Below are positions 9,649 to 20,900 of a stretch of 64,000 bases of DNA, piece by piece. Both the position numbers and the translations under genes were made by a program. How positions within the stretch are numbered: position 1 is the first letter of the stretch; every line of letters begins with the position of its first letter. This stretch comes from Chrysaora quinquecirrha (lineage: Eukaryota; Cnidaria; Scyphozoa; Semaeostomeae; Pelagiidae). Where the stretch lies: contig JACTAT010000345.1 in the NCBI GenBank assembly GCA_014526335.1, forward strand, positions 136,865 through 200,864, in the 5' to 3' direction. Below the pieces are notes generated by a model, which worked only from the letters and a program-made list of their open reading frames with translations, did not search any database and was not told the DNA's origin.

Positions 9649-12600
9649 TCGACGACTTACAATGACAAATGTCACAGTCGTACACCTGGTACAAGCTGTT
9701 ACTGCACGCGTTACTGCATGCACGGGTTACTGCACGCGTTACTGCACGCGTTACTGTTGTTGCTAGCAATTTCCAAGTGAAAACAGCCAAGATATGACGC
9801 GTTACTACGCGTTACTGTCAAATATAAAAATATATATATATATATTTTATTATATATCAGTAACGCGTGGTAACGCGTTGAATGAATGGCAAAACTATTG
9901 TCATCCTACAGTAACGCGTGCAGTAACGCGACAGTAACGCGACAGTAACGCGTCAGTATCTATTGCATCTCTGATTTGAGATGAGATCATCAATCAACTG
10001 AGTCCAACTAGGCCTAACTAATTCATAAATTTTTCCGTAAAAAACTCAGTGAATATTGGATATAAGAGCATTTTGTCAACGTATTCATCAACATGTATTA
10101 TGAGAATTCTTCATCAAGTATAATATGTGCAAGTAACGGATCAGTAAGTCAACTTTAGAGTACTTTTAGATATGACGGCTTTGCTCATTTTAGGCCTATT
10201 TTTTCAAATCTCATTGTTTATAAACAATCAGCCTTTCATTAAATAATGCAGAATAGCTTTCTAAAAAATGTCAATGCTCTAAATATCCATAATTCCATTT
10301 CAATTATTTTCCTTCATTTTCAGACAATCTTGGACATAAATTACTGGACTTTTGATGGCAATTTCTAGTCCCCCCTTCCCCAAAGATCAATGTTGTTATT
10401 GGGTTTGAATTTAAGGCTTGATGGGAGCAGGCGCATTCCTGCTGAAATCTTACAATAGATCAACATTGATTGGTGGGGGAGGGGGGCAATATGATATTAA
10501 CATCAATCACAAACAGTCCGGATATATTTTATCCAAGATTGTCTGAAAAATGTTTAGACTTAGAAATAATTCGACATCCTTGATTAGATTCTTTTTCATG
10601 ATGTAATGCTTCATCAAACGATTTTGCTACAAGAGCCTCTATGTTTGATGTATCCAACACCCTAACTAACAAAAGATAGTTATTTCCAACAGCAAATAAT
10701 GCTATATTTGCACAAAACTGTGGCACAGAAGACATGCATGGAAAGACGTATTGACAACAACGTGTTTACATGAGATATCCTTTGTAAAATCGACGACTTA
10801 CAATGACAAATGTCACAGTCGTACACCTGGTACAAAGCTGTTACTGCACGCGTTACTGCATGCACGGGTTACTGCACGCGTTACTGCACGCGTTACTGTT
10901 GTTGCTAGCAATTTCAAAGTGAAAACAGCCAAGATATGACGCGTTACTACGCGTTACTGTCAAATATAAAAATATATATATATATATTTTATTATATATC
11001 AGTAACGCGTGGTAACGCGTTGAATGAATGGCAAAACTATTGTCATCCTGCAGTAACGCGTGCAGTAACGCGACAGTAACGCGACAGTAACGCGTCAGTA
11101 TCTATTGCATCTCTGATTTGAGATGAGATCATCAATCAACTGAGTCCAACTAGGCCTAACTAATTCATAAATTTTTCCGTAAAAAACTCAGTGAATATTG
11201 GATATAAGAGCATTTTGTCAACGTATTCATCAACATGTATTATGAGAATTCTTCATCAAGTATAATATGTGCAAGTAACGGATCAAAAGTCAACTTTAGA
11301 ATACTTTTAGATATGACGGCTTTGCTCATTTTAGGCCTATTTTTTCCAATCTCATTGTTTATAAACAATCAGCCTTTCATTAAATAATGCAGAATAGCTT
11401 TGTAAAAAATGTCAATGCTCTAAATATCCATAATTCCATTTCAATTATTTTCCTTCATTTTCAGACAATCTTGGACATAAATTACTGGACTTTTGATGGC
11501 AATTTCTAGTCCCCCTTCCCCCAAGATCAATGTTGTTATTGGGTTTGAATTTAAGGTTTGATGGGGGCAGGCGCATTCTTGCTGAAATCTTACAATAGAA
11601 CAACATTGATTGGTGGGGGAGGGGGGGCAATATGATATTAACATCAATCACAAACAGTCCGGATATATTTTATCCAAGATTGTCTGAAAAATGTTTAGAC
11701 TTAGAAATAATTCGACATCCTTGATTAGATTCTTTTTCATGATGTAATGCTTCATCAAACGATTTTGCTACAAGAGCCTCTATGTTTGATGTATCCAACA
11801 CCCTAACTAACAAAAGATAGTTATTTCCAACAGCAAATAATGCTATATTTGCACAAAACTGTGGCACAGAAGACATGCATGGAAAGACGTATTGACAACA
11901 ACGTGTTTACATGAGATATCCTTTGTAAAATCGACGACTTACAATGACAAATGTCACAGTCGTACACCTGGTACGAAGCTGTTACTGCACGCGTTACTGC
12001 ATGCACGGGTTACTGCACGCGTTACTGCACGCGTTACTGTTGTTGCTAGCAATTTCCTAGTGAAAACAGCCAAGATATGACGCGTTACTACGCGTTACTG
12101 TCAAACATAAAAATATATATATATATATTTTATTATATATCAGTAACGCGTGGTAACGCGTTGAATGAATGGCAAAACTTTTGTCATCCTACAGTAACGC
12201 GTGCAGTAACGCGACAGTAACGCGACAGTAACGCGTCAGTATCTATTGCATCTCTGATTTGAGATGAGATCATCAATCAACTGAGTCCAACTAGGCCTAA
12301 CTAATTCATAAATTTTTCCGTAAAAAACTCAGTGAATATTGGATATAAGAGCATTTTGTCAACGTATTCATCAACATGTATTATGAGAATTCTTCATCAA
12401 GTATAATATGTGCAAGTAACGGATCAGTAAGTCAACTTTAGAATACTTTTAGATATGACGGCTTTGCTCATTTTAGGCCTATTTTTTCCAATCTCATTGT
12501 TTATAAACAATCAGCCTTTCATTAAATAATGCAGAATAGCTTTCTAAAAAATGTCAATGCTCTAAATATCCATAATTCCATTTCAATTATTTTCCTTCAT

Positions 12601-12828
12601 TTTCAGACAATCTTGGACATAAATTACTGGACTTTTGATGGCAATTTCTAGTCCCCCCTTCCCCCAAGATCAATGTTGTTATTGGGTTTGAATTTAAGGC
12701 TTGATGGGAGCAGGCGGATTCCTGCTGAAATCTTACAATAGATCAACATTGATTGGTGGGGAAGGGGGGGGGGCAATATGATATTAACATCAATCAGAAA
12801 CAGTCCGGATATATTTTGTCCAAGATTG
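9649..12828 (-). repeat. Left tandem array of the ~925-bp unit with inserts (minus orientation)
   Basis: Three units in reverse orientation to the right array: partial 9649-10324, then 10542-11465 and 11683-12607. They are separated and terminated by insert segments 10325-10541, 11466-11682 and 12608-12828, so the repeat period is 1141 bp. The outer right end (12828) reads, on the minus strand, CAATCTTGGACAAAATATAT, identical to both ends of the right array and followed by TA. The left end is lost in the gap. Confidence 0.9.
12608..12828 (-). repeat. Terminal insert segment closing the left array
   Basis: 221-bp segment with ends CAATCTTGGACATAAATT (inner) and, on the opposite strand, CAATCTTGGACAAAATATAT (outer). 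Carries G-runs (about 12756-12772) and a C-run near 12651-12665. The outer end has C at the position where the insert copies inside the arrays have T. Confidence 0.75.
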
Positions 12829-13225
12829 TAGAGACTCGGATACTCATACATATCACAAGTCAATGATGGAGACTCAAAATATGTATCTAAATATATATTC
12901 ATCAAACTGCGCATGCGCAGTGGTCATTTTAGTTACGGTGAGAACTAGATGCCTGGAATCTAGTTTTTGGAAAAATAAATGACAATGAGTGTCATCAAAT
13001 AAATGAAATCAAATTTATAAAATTGGGATCTCTGTAATAGGCTTGGCTTATTATATGATTATATTGTTTGTATGGAAAGGTATTATATAAGCTTATGCAA
13101 TGCATTGTCCGTAAATGGACAGTAGCCATTGATATACAGCCTCGTTTTGAAGAATGAACACATGAAAACGAGACTATTTTCTAACAGTATAATGAAAAAT
13201 AATGTCTAAACATTTTATAAGCATA
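12829..13225. other. Flank between left array and C2H2-family fragment
   Basis: Reading minus, an open frame (about 12914 down to 12830) runs straight into the array end. It reads like a truncated coding piece but I do not recognise it. The rest is AT-rich, with no further feature. Confidence 0.35.
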
Positions 13226-13642
13226 TTATATCCTGCTATATGGAAATCTATTATATACAACTTCATTCACAGCAACATCCTCAGAATTACTAGCTTCCTC
13301 TTCTTCATAATTCTTTGCTTGACGTATGATGAGATATTTTCTTTTCTCAATAGCATAATCTAAGGCCTCTTGCATATTCATACCATCTTCCTTCTGTGCT
13401 TTTTGCATGGCTGCTATCACTGCAGTCACAACAGCATCATTTTCAAAACTTCTATTATATGAAAATTTACGTCTGAAAACTTGCAGTATGTTTTCATCTT
13501 CATCCACTTCCTTACGCAATGAAGGCCATAAATTTCCTAAAGGAAAATCCTCCTCATTGTTGACAGTTTCATCATTATCATGGTCACTTTCAACTTCTAC
13601 TTCATCATTTGAGTTAGACTCTTCACTACTCTCCTCATGCAT
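13226..13642 (-). pseudogene. Fragment of a C2H2/acidic-protein gene family (acidic region onward)
   Basis: A 138-codon minus-strand frame starts MHEESSEESNSNDEVEVESD, is strongly acidic for ~35 residues, then gives a helical segment (PLGNLWPSLRKEVDEDEN ... NMQEALDYAIEKRKYLIIRQ). Its first ~27 bases are the same as the end of the zinc-finger fragment at 15709-15838 on the other strand, so both derive from one gene family: a C2H2 finger, then an acidic stretch, then this domain. Similar C2H2-acidic proteins are encoded by large DNA transposons in cnidarian genomes (from memory, not checked). The 5' side is cut by the satellite at 13646; the ATG at 13642 is internal to the family, so it is probably not a true start. 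Confidence 0.55.
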
Positions 13643-13645
13643 TAC

Positions 13646-15590
13646 CTGATCCTAACCTAATCCTTAACTAATCATTACTGATCCATAACTAATCCTTACT
13701 GATCCTCACTATTCCTTACTGATCCTTAGCTAATCCTTATTGATCCCTAGCTAATCCTTACTGATCCTTAGATAATCCTTACTGATCATTAGATAATCCT
13801 TACTGATCCTTAACTAATCATTATCTAATCATTACTAATCATTACTGATCCTTAACTAATCATTATCTAATCCTCACTGATCATTACTAATCCTTAACTA
13901 AACCTTAAATAATCCTAAGATAATCCTTACTGATCCTCAGCTAACCATCACCTGATCCTTACTAATCATTATCTAATCCTTACTGATCCTTAGCTAATCC
14001 TTACTGATCTTTAGCTAATCCTTACTGATCCTTAGCTAATCCTTACTGATCCTTAGCTAATCCTTACTGATCCTTAGCTAACCATTACTGATCCTTACTA
14101 ATTCTTACTGATCCTTACTAATTCTTACTGATCCCTAGCTAATCCTTACTGATCCTTAGATAATCCTTACTGATCATTAGATAATCCTTACTGATCATTA
14201 GATAATCCTTACTGATCCTCAGCTAATCCTTAACTAATCATTACTGATCATCACTAATCCTTACCTGAACCTAACCTAATCATCACTTGATCCTTACTAA
14301 TCATTATCTAATCCTCACTGATCCTTAGCTAATCCTTACCGATCCTTAACTAATCATTATCTAATCCTTACTAATCATTGCTGATCCTTAACTAATCATT
14401 ATCTAATCCTCACTGATCATTACTAATCCTTATCTAATCCTTAAATAATCCTAAGAGAATCCTTACTGATCCTCATCTAATCCTTAACTTATCATTACTG
14501 ATAATCAACTAATCCTTACCTGATCCTAACCTAATCATCACCTGATCTTTACTAATCAATATCTAATCCTTACTGATCCTTAACTAATCCTTACTGATCC
14601 TTAGCTAATCCTTACTGATCCTTAGCTAATACTTACTGATCCTAACCTAATCATCACCTGATCCTTACTAATCATTATCTAATCTTTACTGATCCTTAAT
14701 TAATCCTTACTGATCCTTAGCTAATCCTTACTGATCTTTAGCTAATCATTACTGATCCTTAGCTAATCCTTACTGATCCTTAGCTAATACTGATTAGTTT
14801 ATATAGATAATGATTAGTTAAGGATCAGTAAGGATTATCTAATAATCAGTAAGGATTATCTAAGGATCAGTAAGGATTAGCTAGGGATTAGTAAGGATTA
14901 GTAAGGATCAGTAATGATTAGCTAAGGATCAGTAATGATTAGCTAAGGATCAGCAATGATTAGCTAAGGATCAAAAAGGATTAGCTAAGGATCAATAAGG
15001 ATTAGCTAAGGATCAGTAAGGATTAGTGAGAATCAGTAAGGATTAGTTAAGGATCAGTAATGATTAGCTAAAGATCACTAAGGATTAGCTAAGGATCAGT
15101 AAGGATTAATTAAGGATCAGTAAAGATTAGATAATGATTAGTAAGGATCAGTAATGATTAGCTAAGGATCAGTAATGATTAGCTAAGGATCAGCAATGAT
15201 TAGCTAAGGATCAAAAAGGATTAGCTAAGGATCAATAAGGATTAGCTAAGGATCAGTAAGGATTAGTGAGAATCAGTAAGGATTAGTTAAGGATCAGTAA
15301 TGATTAGCTAAAGATCAGTAAGGATTAGCTAAGGATCAGTAAGGATTAATTAAGGATCAGTAAAGATTAGATAATGATTAGTAAGGATTAGGTTAGGATC
15401 AGGTAATGATTAGGTTAGGATCAGGTAATGATTAGTTAAGGATCAGCAGTGATCAGTAAGGATTAGATAATGATTAGGTACGGATTTAGCAATGATTAGA
15501 AGGATCAGTAAGGATTAGTAATGATAAGTGAGGATCAGTAATGATTAGTGAGGATTAGTATGGATTAACTATGGATTAGGTATGATTTGG
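13646..15590. repeat. 1.9-kb palindromic satellite of ATCCTTACTG/CAGTAAGGAT words
   Basis: The left half (to about 14790) is a degenerate tandem of 'taatccttactgatcctta(g)c' with a ~13-26-bp rhythm. The right half (from about 14815) is the reverse complement, 'gctaaggatcagtaaggatta'. The centre is a short AT-rich spacer at about 14790-14815. GATC occurs dozens of times. The right half has a larger internal duplication: 14898-15140 and 15141-15385 are near-identical. Single strands would fold into a long hairpin. Confidence 0.9.
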
Positions 15591-15708
15591 TTGGCAACAT
15601 CCTTCCTGTGCAAGTGTGGAATTCCTTTCTCACATCATATTGAATGGAGGAATCAGTCTTTTAATTCAAGCGAGTTTGTGCTCTAGGATTCAGGTGTTTA
15701 AGAGGTAG
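15591..15708. other. Short unique flank between satellite and zinc-finger fragment
   Basis: No feature beyond a possible pyrimidine-poor splice acceptor just before the zinc-finger frame. Confidence 0.3.
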
Positions 15709-15838
15709 TCGACAATTGTAAGTAAACAGCTAACCATCAATCAGTATAAATGCGATCATTGTGATTTCACTTCCAAGTTTAAAAGTAATGTTAGGCGACA
15801 TGAACAAGAGATGCATGAGGAGAGTAGTGAAGAGTCTG
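15709..15838 (+). pseudogene. C2H2 zinc-finger gene fragment cut by the right array
   Basis: An open frame after TAG (15706-15708) encodes a classical finger, YKCDHCDFTSKFKSNVRRHE followed by a spacer and the second histidine: C-x2-C-x12-H-x4-H. An acidic EESSEES stretch follows, and then the array end starts at 15839 in mid-gene. There is no in-frame Met upstream; the exon probably began at an upstream acceptor. It shares its last ~27 bases with the start of 13226-13642 on the opposite strand, so the two pieces are family members split around the palindromic satellite. Confidence 0.7.
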
Positions 15839-16060
15839 CAATCTTGGACAAAATATATCCGGACTGTTTGTGATTGATGTTAATATTAAATTTCCCCCCC
15901 CCCCTCCCCCACCAATAAATGTTGTTCTATTGTAAGATTTCAGCAGGACTGCGCCTGCTCCCATCAAGCCTTAAATTCAAACCCAATAACAACATTGATC
16001 TTGGGGGAAGGGGGGACTAGAAATTGCCATCAAAAGTCCAGTAATTTATGTCCAAGATTG
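15839..16060 (+). repeat. Left terminal insert segment of the right array
   Basis: 222 bp, starting with the outer end CAATCTTGGACAAAATATAT and ending TTTATGTCCAAGATTG before unit 1 (TCTGAAAATG). Contains a 13-base C-run at about 15893-15905 and a GGGGGAAGGGGGG tract near 16003-16015. Confidence 0.8.
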
Positions 16061-16988
16061 TCTGAAAATGAAGGAAAATAATTGAAATGGAATTATGGAT
16101 ATTTAGAGCATTGACATTTTTTAGAAAGCTATTCTGCATTATTTAATGAAAGGCTGATTGTTTATAAACAATGGGATTGGAAAAAATAGGCCTAAAATTA
16201 GCAAAGCAGTCATATCTAAAAGTATTCTAAAGTTGACTTACTGATCCGTTACTTGCACATATTATACTTGATGAAGAATTCTCATAATACATGTTGATGA
16301 ATACGTTGACAAAATGCTCTTATCTCCAATATTTACTGAGTTTTTTACGGAAACATTTATGAATTAGTTAGGCCTGGTTGGACTCAGTTGATTGATGATC
16401 TCATCTCAAATCAGATATGCAATAGATACTGACGCGTTACTGTCGCGTCACTGTCGCGTTACTGCACGCGTTACTGCAGGATGACAATACTTTTGCCATT
16501 CATTCAACGCGTTACCACGCGTTACTGATATATAATAAAATATGTCTATATATATTTTTATATTTGACAGTAACGCGTCGTAACGCGTCATATCTTGGCT
16601 GTTTTCACTTTGAAATTGCTAGCAACAACAGTAACGCGTGCATTAACGCGTGCAGTAACGCGTGCATGCAGTAACGCGAGCAGTAACAGCTTTGTACCAG
16701 GTGTACGACTGTGACATTTGTCATTGTAAGTCGTCGATTTTACAAAGGATATCTCATGTAAACACGTTGTTGTCAATACGTCTTTCCATGCATGTCTTCT
16801 GTGCCACAGTTTTGTGCAAATATAGCATTAATTGTTGTCGGAAATAACCATCTTTTGTTAGTTAGGGTGTTGGATACATCAAACATAGAAGCTCTTGTAG
16901 CAAAATCGTTTTATGAAGCATTACATCATGAAAAAGAATCTAATCAAGGATGTCGAATTATTTCTAAGTCTAAACATTTTTCAGACAG

Positions 16989-17913
16989 TCTGAAAATGAA
17001 GGAAAATAATTGAAATGGAATTATGGATATTTAGAGCATTGACATTTTTTAGAAAGCTATTCTGCATTATTTAATGAAAGGCTGATTGTTTATAAACAAT
17101 GGGATTGGAAAAAATAGGCCTAAAATTAGCAAAGCAGTCATATCTAAAAGTATTCTAAAGTTGACTTACTGATCCGTTACTTGCACATATTATACTTGAT
17201 GAAGAATTCTCATAATACATGTTGATGAATACGTTGACAAAATGCTCTTATCTCCAATATTTACTGAGTTTTTTACGGAAACATTTATGAATTAGTTAGG
17301 CCTGGTTGGACTCAGTTGATTGATGATCTCATCTCAAATCAGAGATGCAATAGATACTGACGCGTTACTGTCGCGTTACTGTCGCGTTACTGCACGCGTT
17401 ACTGCAGGATGACAATACTTTTGCCATTCATTCAACGCGTTACCACGCGTTACTGATATATAATAAAATATATCTATATATATTTTTATATTTGACAGTA
17501 ACGCGTAGTAACGCGTCATATCTTGGCTGTTTTCACTTTGAAATTGCTAGCAACAACAGTAACGCGTGCAGTAACGCGTGCAGTAACGTGTGCATGCAGT
17601 AACGCGTGCAGTAACAGCTTTGTACCAGGTGTACGACTGTGACATTTGTCATTGTAAGTCGTCGATTTTACAAAGGATATCTCATGTAAACACGTTGTTG
17701 TCAATACGTCTTTCCATGCATGTCTTCTGTGCCACAGTTTTGTGCAAATATAGCATTATTTGTTGTTGGAAATAACTATCTTTTGTTTGTTAGGGTATTG
17801 GATACATCAAACATAGAAGCTGTTGTAGCAAAAGCGTTTTATGAAGCATTACATCATGAAAAAGAATCTAATCAAGGATGTCGAATTATTTCTAAGTCTA
17901 AACATTTTTCAGA
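16989..17913 (+). repeat. Representative array unit (unit 2, 925 bp)
   Basis: Begins TCTGAAAATGAAGG and ends CATTTTTCAGA, so each unit has ~10-bp imperfect inverted ends of its own. Order inside: AT-rich arm, four CGCGTTACTG words (17360-17404), a 21-bp inverted repeat around an AT core (17435-17516), five to six CAGTAACGCG-type words (17557-17616), then a second unique arm. The words are CpG-rich (MluI ACGCGT) in an otherwise AT-rich unit. Confidence 0.85.
17435..17516. promoter_or_regulatory. Symmetrical iteron-like core of the array unit
   Basis: ACGCGTTACCACGCGTTACTG (17435-17455, 21 bases) faces its complement CAGTAACGCGTAGTAACGCGT (17496-17516) with one mismatch, around a 40-bp core of A/T apart from single C and G bases. 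The same arrangement recurs at the matching position of the other units. Symmetrical repeats around an AT core are typical of protein-DNA assembly sites such as replication origins or transposase platforms; which, if any, applies here is not shown by the sequence. Confidence 0.5.
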
Positions 17914-20900
17914 CATCTGAAAATGAAGGAAAATAATTGAAATGGAATTATGGATATTTAGAGCATTGACATTTTTTAGAAAGCTATTCTGCATTATTTA
18001 ATGAAAGGCTGATTGTTTATAAACAATGGGATTGGAAAAAATAGGCCTAAAATTAGCAAAGCAGTCATATCTAAAAGTATTCTAAAGTTGACTTACTGAT
18101 CCGTTACTTGCACATATTATACTTGATGAAGAATTCTCATAATACATGTTGATGAATACGTTGACAAAATGCTCTTATCTCCAATATTTACTGAGTTTTT
18201 TACGGAAACATTTATGAATTAGTTAGGCCTGGTTGGACTCAGTTGATTGATGATCTCATCTCAAATCAGAGATGCAATAGATACTGACGCGTTACTGTCG
18301 CGTTACTGTCGCGTTACTGCACGCGTTACTGCAGGATGACAATACTTTTGCCATTCATTCAACGCGTTACCACACGTTACTGATATATAATAAAATATAT
18401 CTATATATATTTTTATAATTGACAGTAACGCGTAGTAACGCGTCATATCTTGGCTGTTTTCACTTTGAAATTGCTAGCAACAACAGTAACGCGTCCAGTA
18501 ACGCGTGCAGTAATGCATGCATGCAGTAACGCGTGCAGTAACAGCTTTGTACCAAGTGTACGACTGTGACATTTGTCATTGTAAGTCGTCGATTTTACAA
18601 AGGATATCTCATGTAAACACGTTGTTGTCAATACGTCTTTCCAGGTATGTCTTCTGTGCCACAGTTTTGTGCAAATATAGCATTATTTGTTGTTGGAAAT
18701 AACTATCTTTTGTTAGTTAGGGTGTTGGATACATCAAACATAGAAGCTCTTGTAGCAAAATCGTTTTATGAAGCATTAAATCATGAAAAAGAATCTAATC
18801 AAGGATGTCGAATTATTTCTAAGTCTAAACATTTTTCAGACGTCTGAAAATGAAGGAAAATAATTGAAATGGAATTATGGATATTTAGAGCATTGCCATT
18901 TTTTAGAAAGCTATTCTGCATTATTTAATGAAAGGCTGATTGTTTATAAACAATGGGATTGGAAAAAATAGGCCTAAAATTAGCAAAGCAGTCATATCTA
19001 AAAGTATTCTAAAGTTGACTTACTGATCCGATACTTGCACATATTATACTTGATGAAGAATTCTCATAATACATGTTGATGAATACGTTGACAAAATGCT
19101 CTTATCTCCAATATTTACTGAGTTTTTTACGGAAACATTTATGAATTAGTTAGGCTTGGTTGGACTCAGTTGATTGATGATCTCATCTCAAATCAGAGAT
19201 GCAATAGATACTGACGCGTTACTGTCGCGTTACTGTCGCGTTACTGCACGCGTTACTGCAGGATGACAATACTTTTGCCATTCATTCAACGCGTTACCAC
19301 GCGTTACTGATATATAATAAAATATATCTATCTATATTTTTATATTTGACAGTAACGCGTAGTAACGCGTCATATCTTGGCTGTTTTCACTTTGAAATTG
19401 CTAGCAACAACAGTAACGCGTGCAGTAACGCGTGCAGTAACGCGTGCATGCAGTAACGCGTGCAGTAACAGCTTTGTACCAGGTGTACGACTGTGACAAT
19501 TGTCATTGTAAGTCGTCGATTTTACAAAGGATATCTCATGTAAACACGCTGTTGTCAATACGTCTTTCCATGCATGTCTTCTGTGCCACAGTTTTGTGCA
19601 AATATAGCATTATTTGTTGTTGGAAATAACTATCTTTTGTTAGTTAGGGTGTTGGATACATCAAACATAGAAGCTCTTGCAGCAAAATCGTTTTATGAAG
19701 CATTACATCATGAAAAAGAATCTAATCAAGGATGTCGAATTATTTCTAAGTCTAAACATTTTTCAGACATCTGAAAATGAAGGAAAATAATTGAAATGGA
19801 ATTATGGATATTTAGAGCATTGACATTTTTTAGAAAGCTAATCTGCATTTTTTAATGAAAGGCTGATTGTTTATAAACAATGGGATTGGAAAAAATAGGC
19901 CTAAAATTAGCAAAGCAGTCATATCTAAAAGTATTCTAAAGTTGACTTACTGATCCGTTACTTGCACATATTATACTTGATGAAGAATTCTCATAATACA
20001 TGTTGATGAATACGTTGACAAAATGCTCTTATCTCCAATATTTACTGAGTTTTTTACGGAAACATTTATGAATTAGTTAGGCCTGGTTGGACTCAGTTCA
20101 TTGATGATCTCATCTCAAATCAGAGATGCAATAGATACTGACGCGTTACTGTCGCGTTACTGTCGCGTTACTGCACGCGTTACTGCAGGATGACAATACT
20201 TTTGCCATTCATTCAACGCGTTACCACGCGTTACTGATATATAATAAAATATATATATATATATTTTATATTTGACAGTAACGCGTAGTAACGCGTCATA
20301 TCTTGGCTGTTTTCACTTTGAAATTGCTAGCAACAACAGTAACGCGTGCAGTAACGCGTGCAGTAACGCGTGCATGCAGTAACGCGTGCAGTAACAGCTT
20401 TGTACCAGGTGTACGACTGTGACATTTGTCATTGTAAGTCGTCGATTTTACAAAGGATATCTCATGTAAACACGTTGTTGTCAATACGTCTTTCCATGCA
20501 TGTCTTCTGTGCCACAGTTTTGTGCAAATATAGCATTATTTGTTGTTGGAAATAACTATCTTTTGTTAGTTAGGTGTTGGATACATCAAACATAGAAGCT
20601 CTTGTAGCAAAATCGTTTTATGAAGCATTACATCATGAAAAAGAATCTAATCAAGGATGTCGAATTATTTCTAAGTCTAAACATTTTTCAGACGTCTGAA
20701 AATGAAGGAAAATAATTGAAATGGAATTATGGATATTTAGAGCATTGACAATTTTTAGAAAGCTATTCTGCATTATTTAATGAAAGGCTGATTGTTTATA
20801 AACAATGGGATTGGAAAAAATAGGCCTAGAATTAGCAAAGCAGTCATATCTAAAAGTATTCTAAAGTTGACTTACTGATCCGTTACTTGCACATATTATA

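Noticed and set aside
9074..9790. Frames spanning the N block
   Set aside because: Mostly unknown bases; the same applies to frames across 53055-53554.
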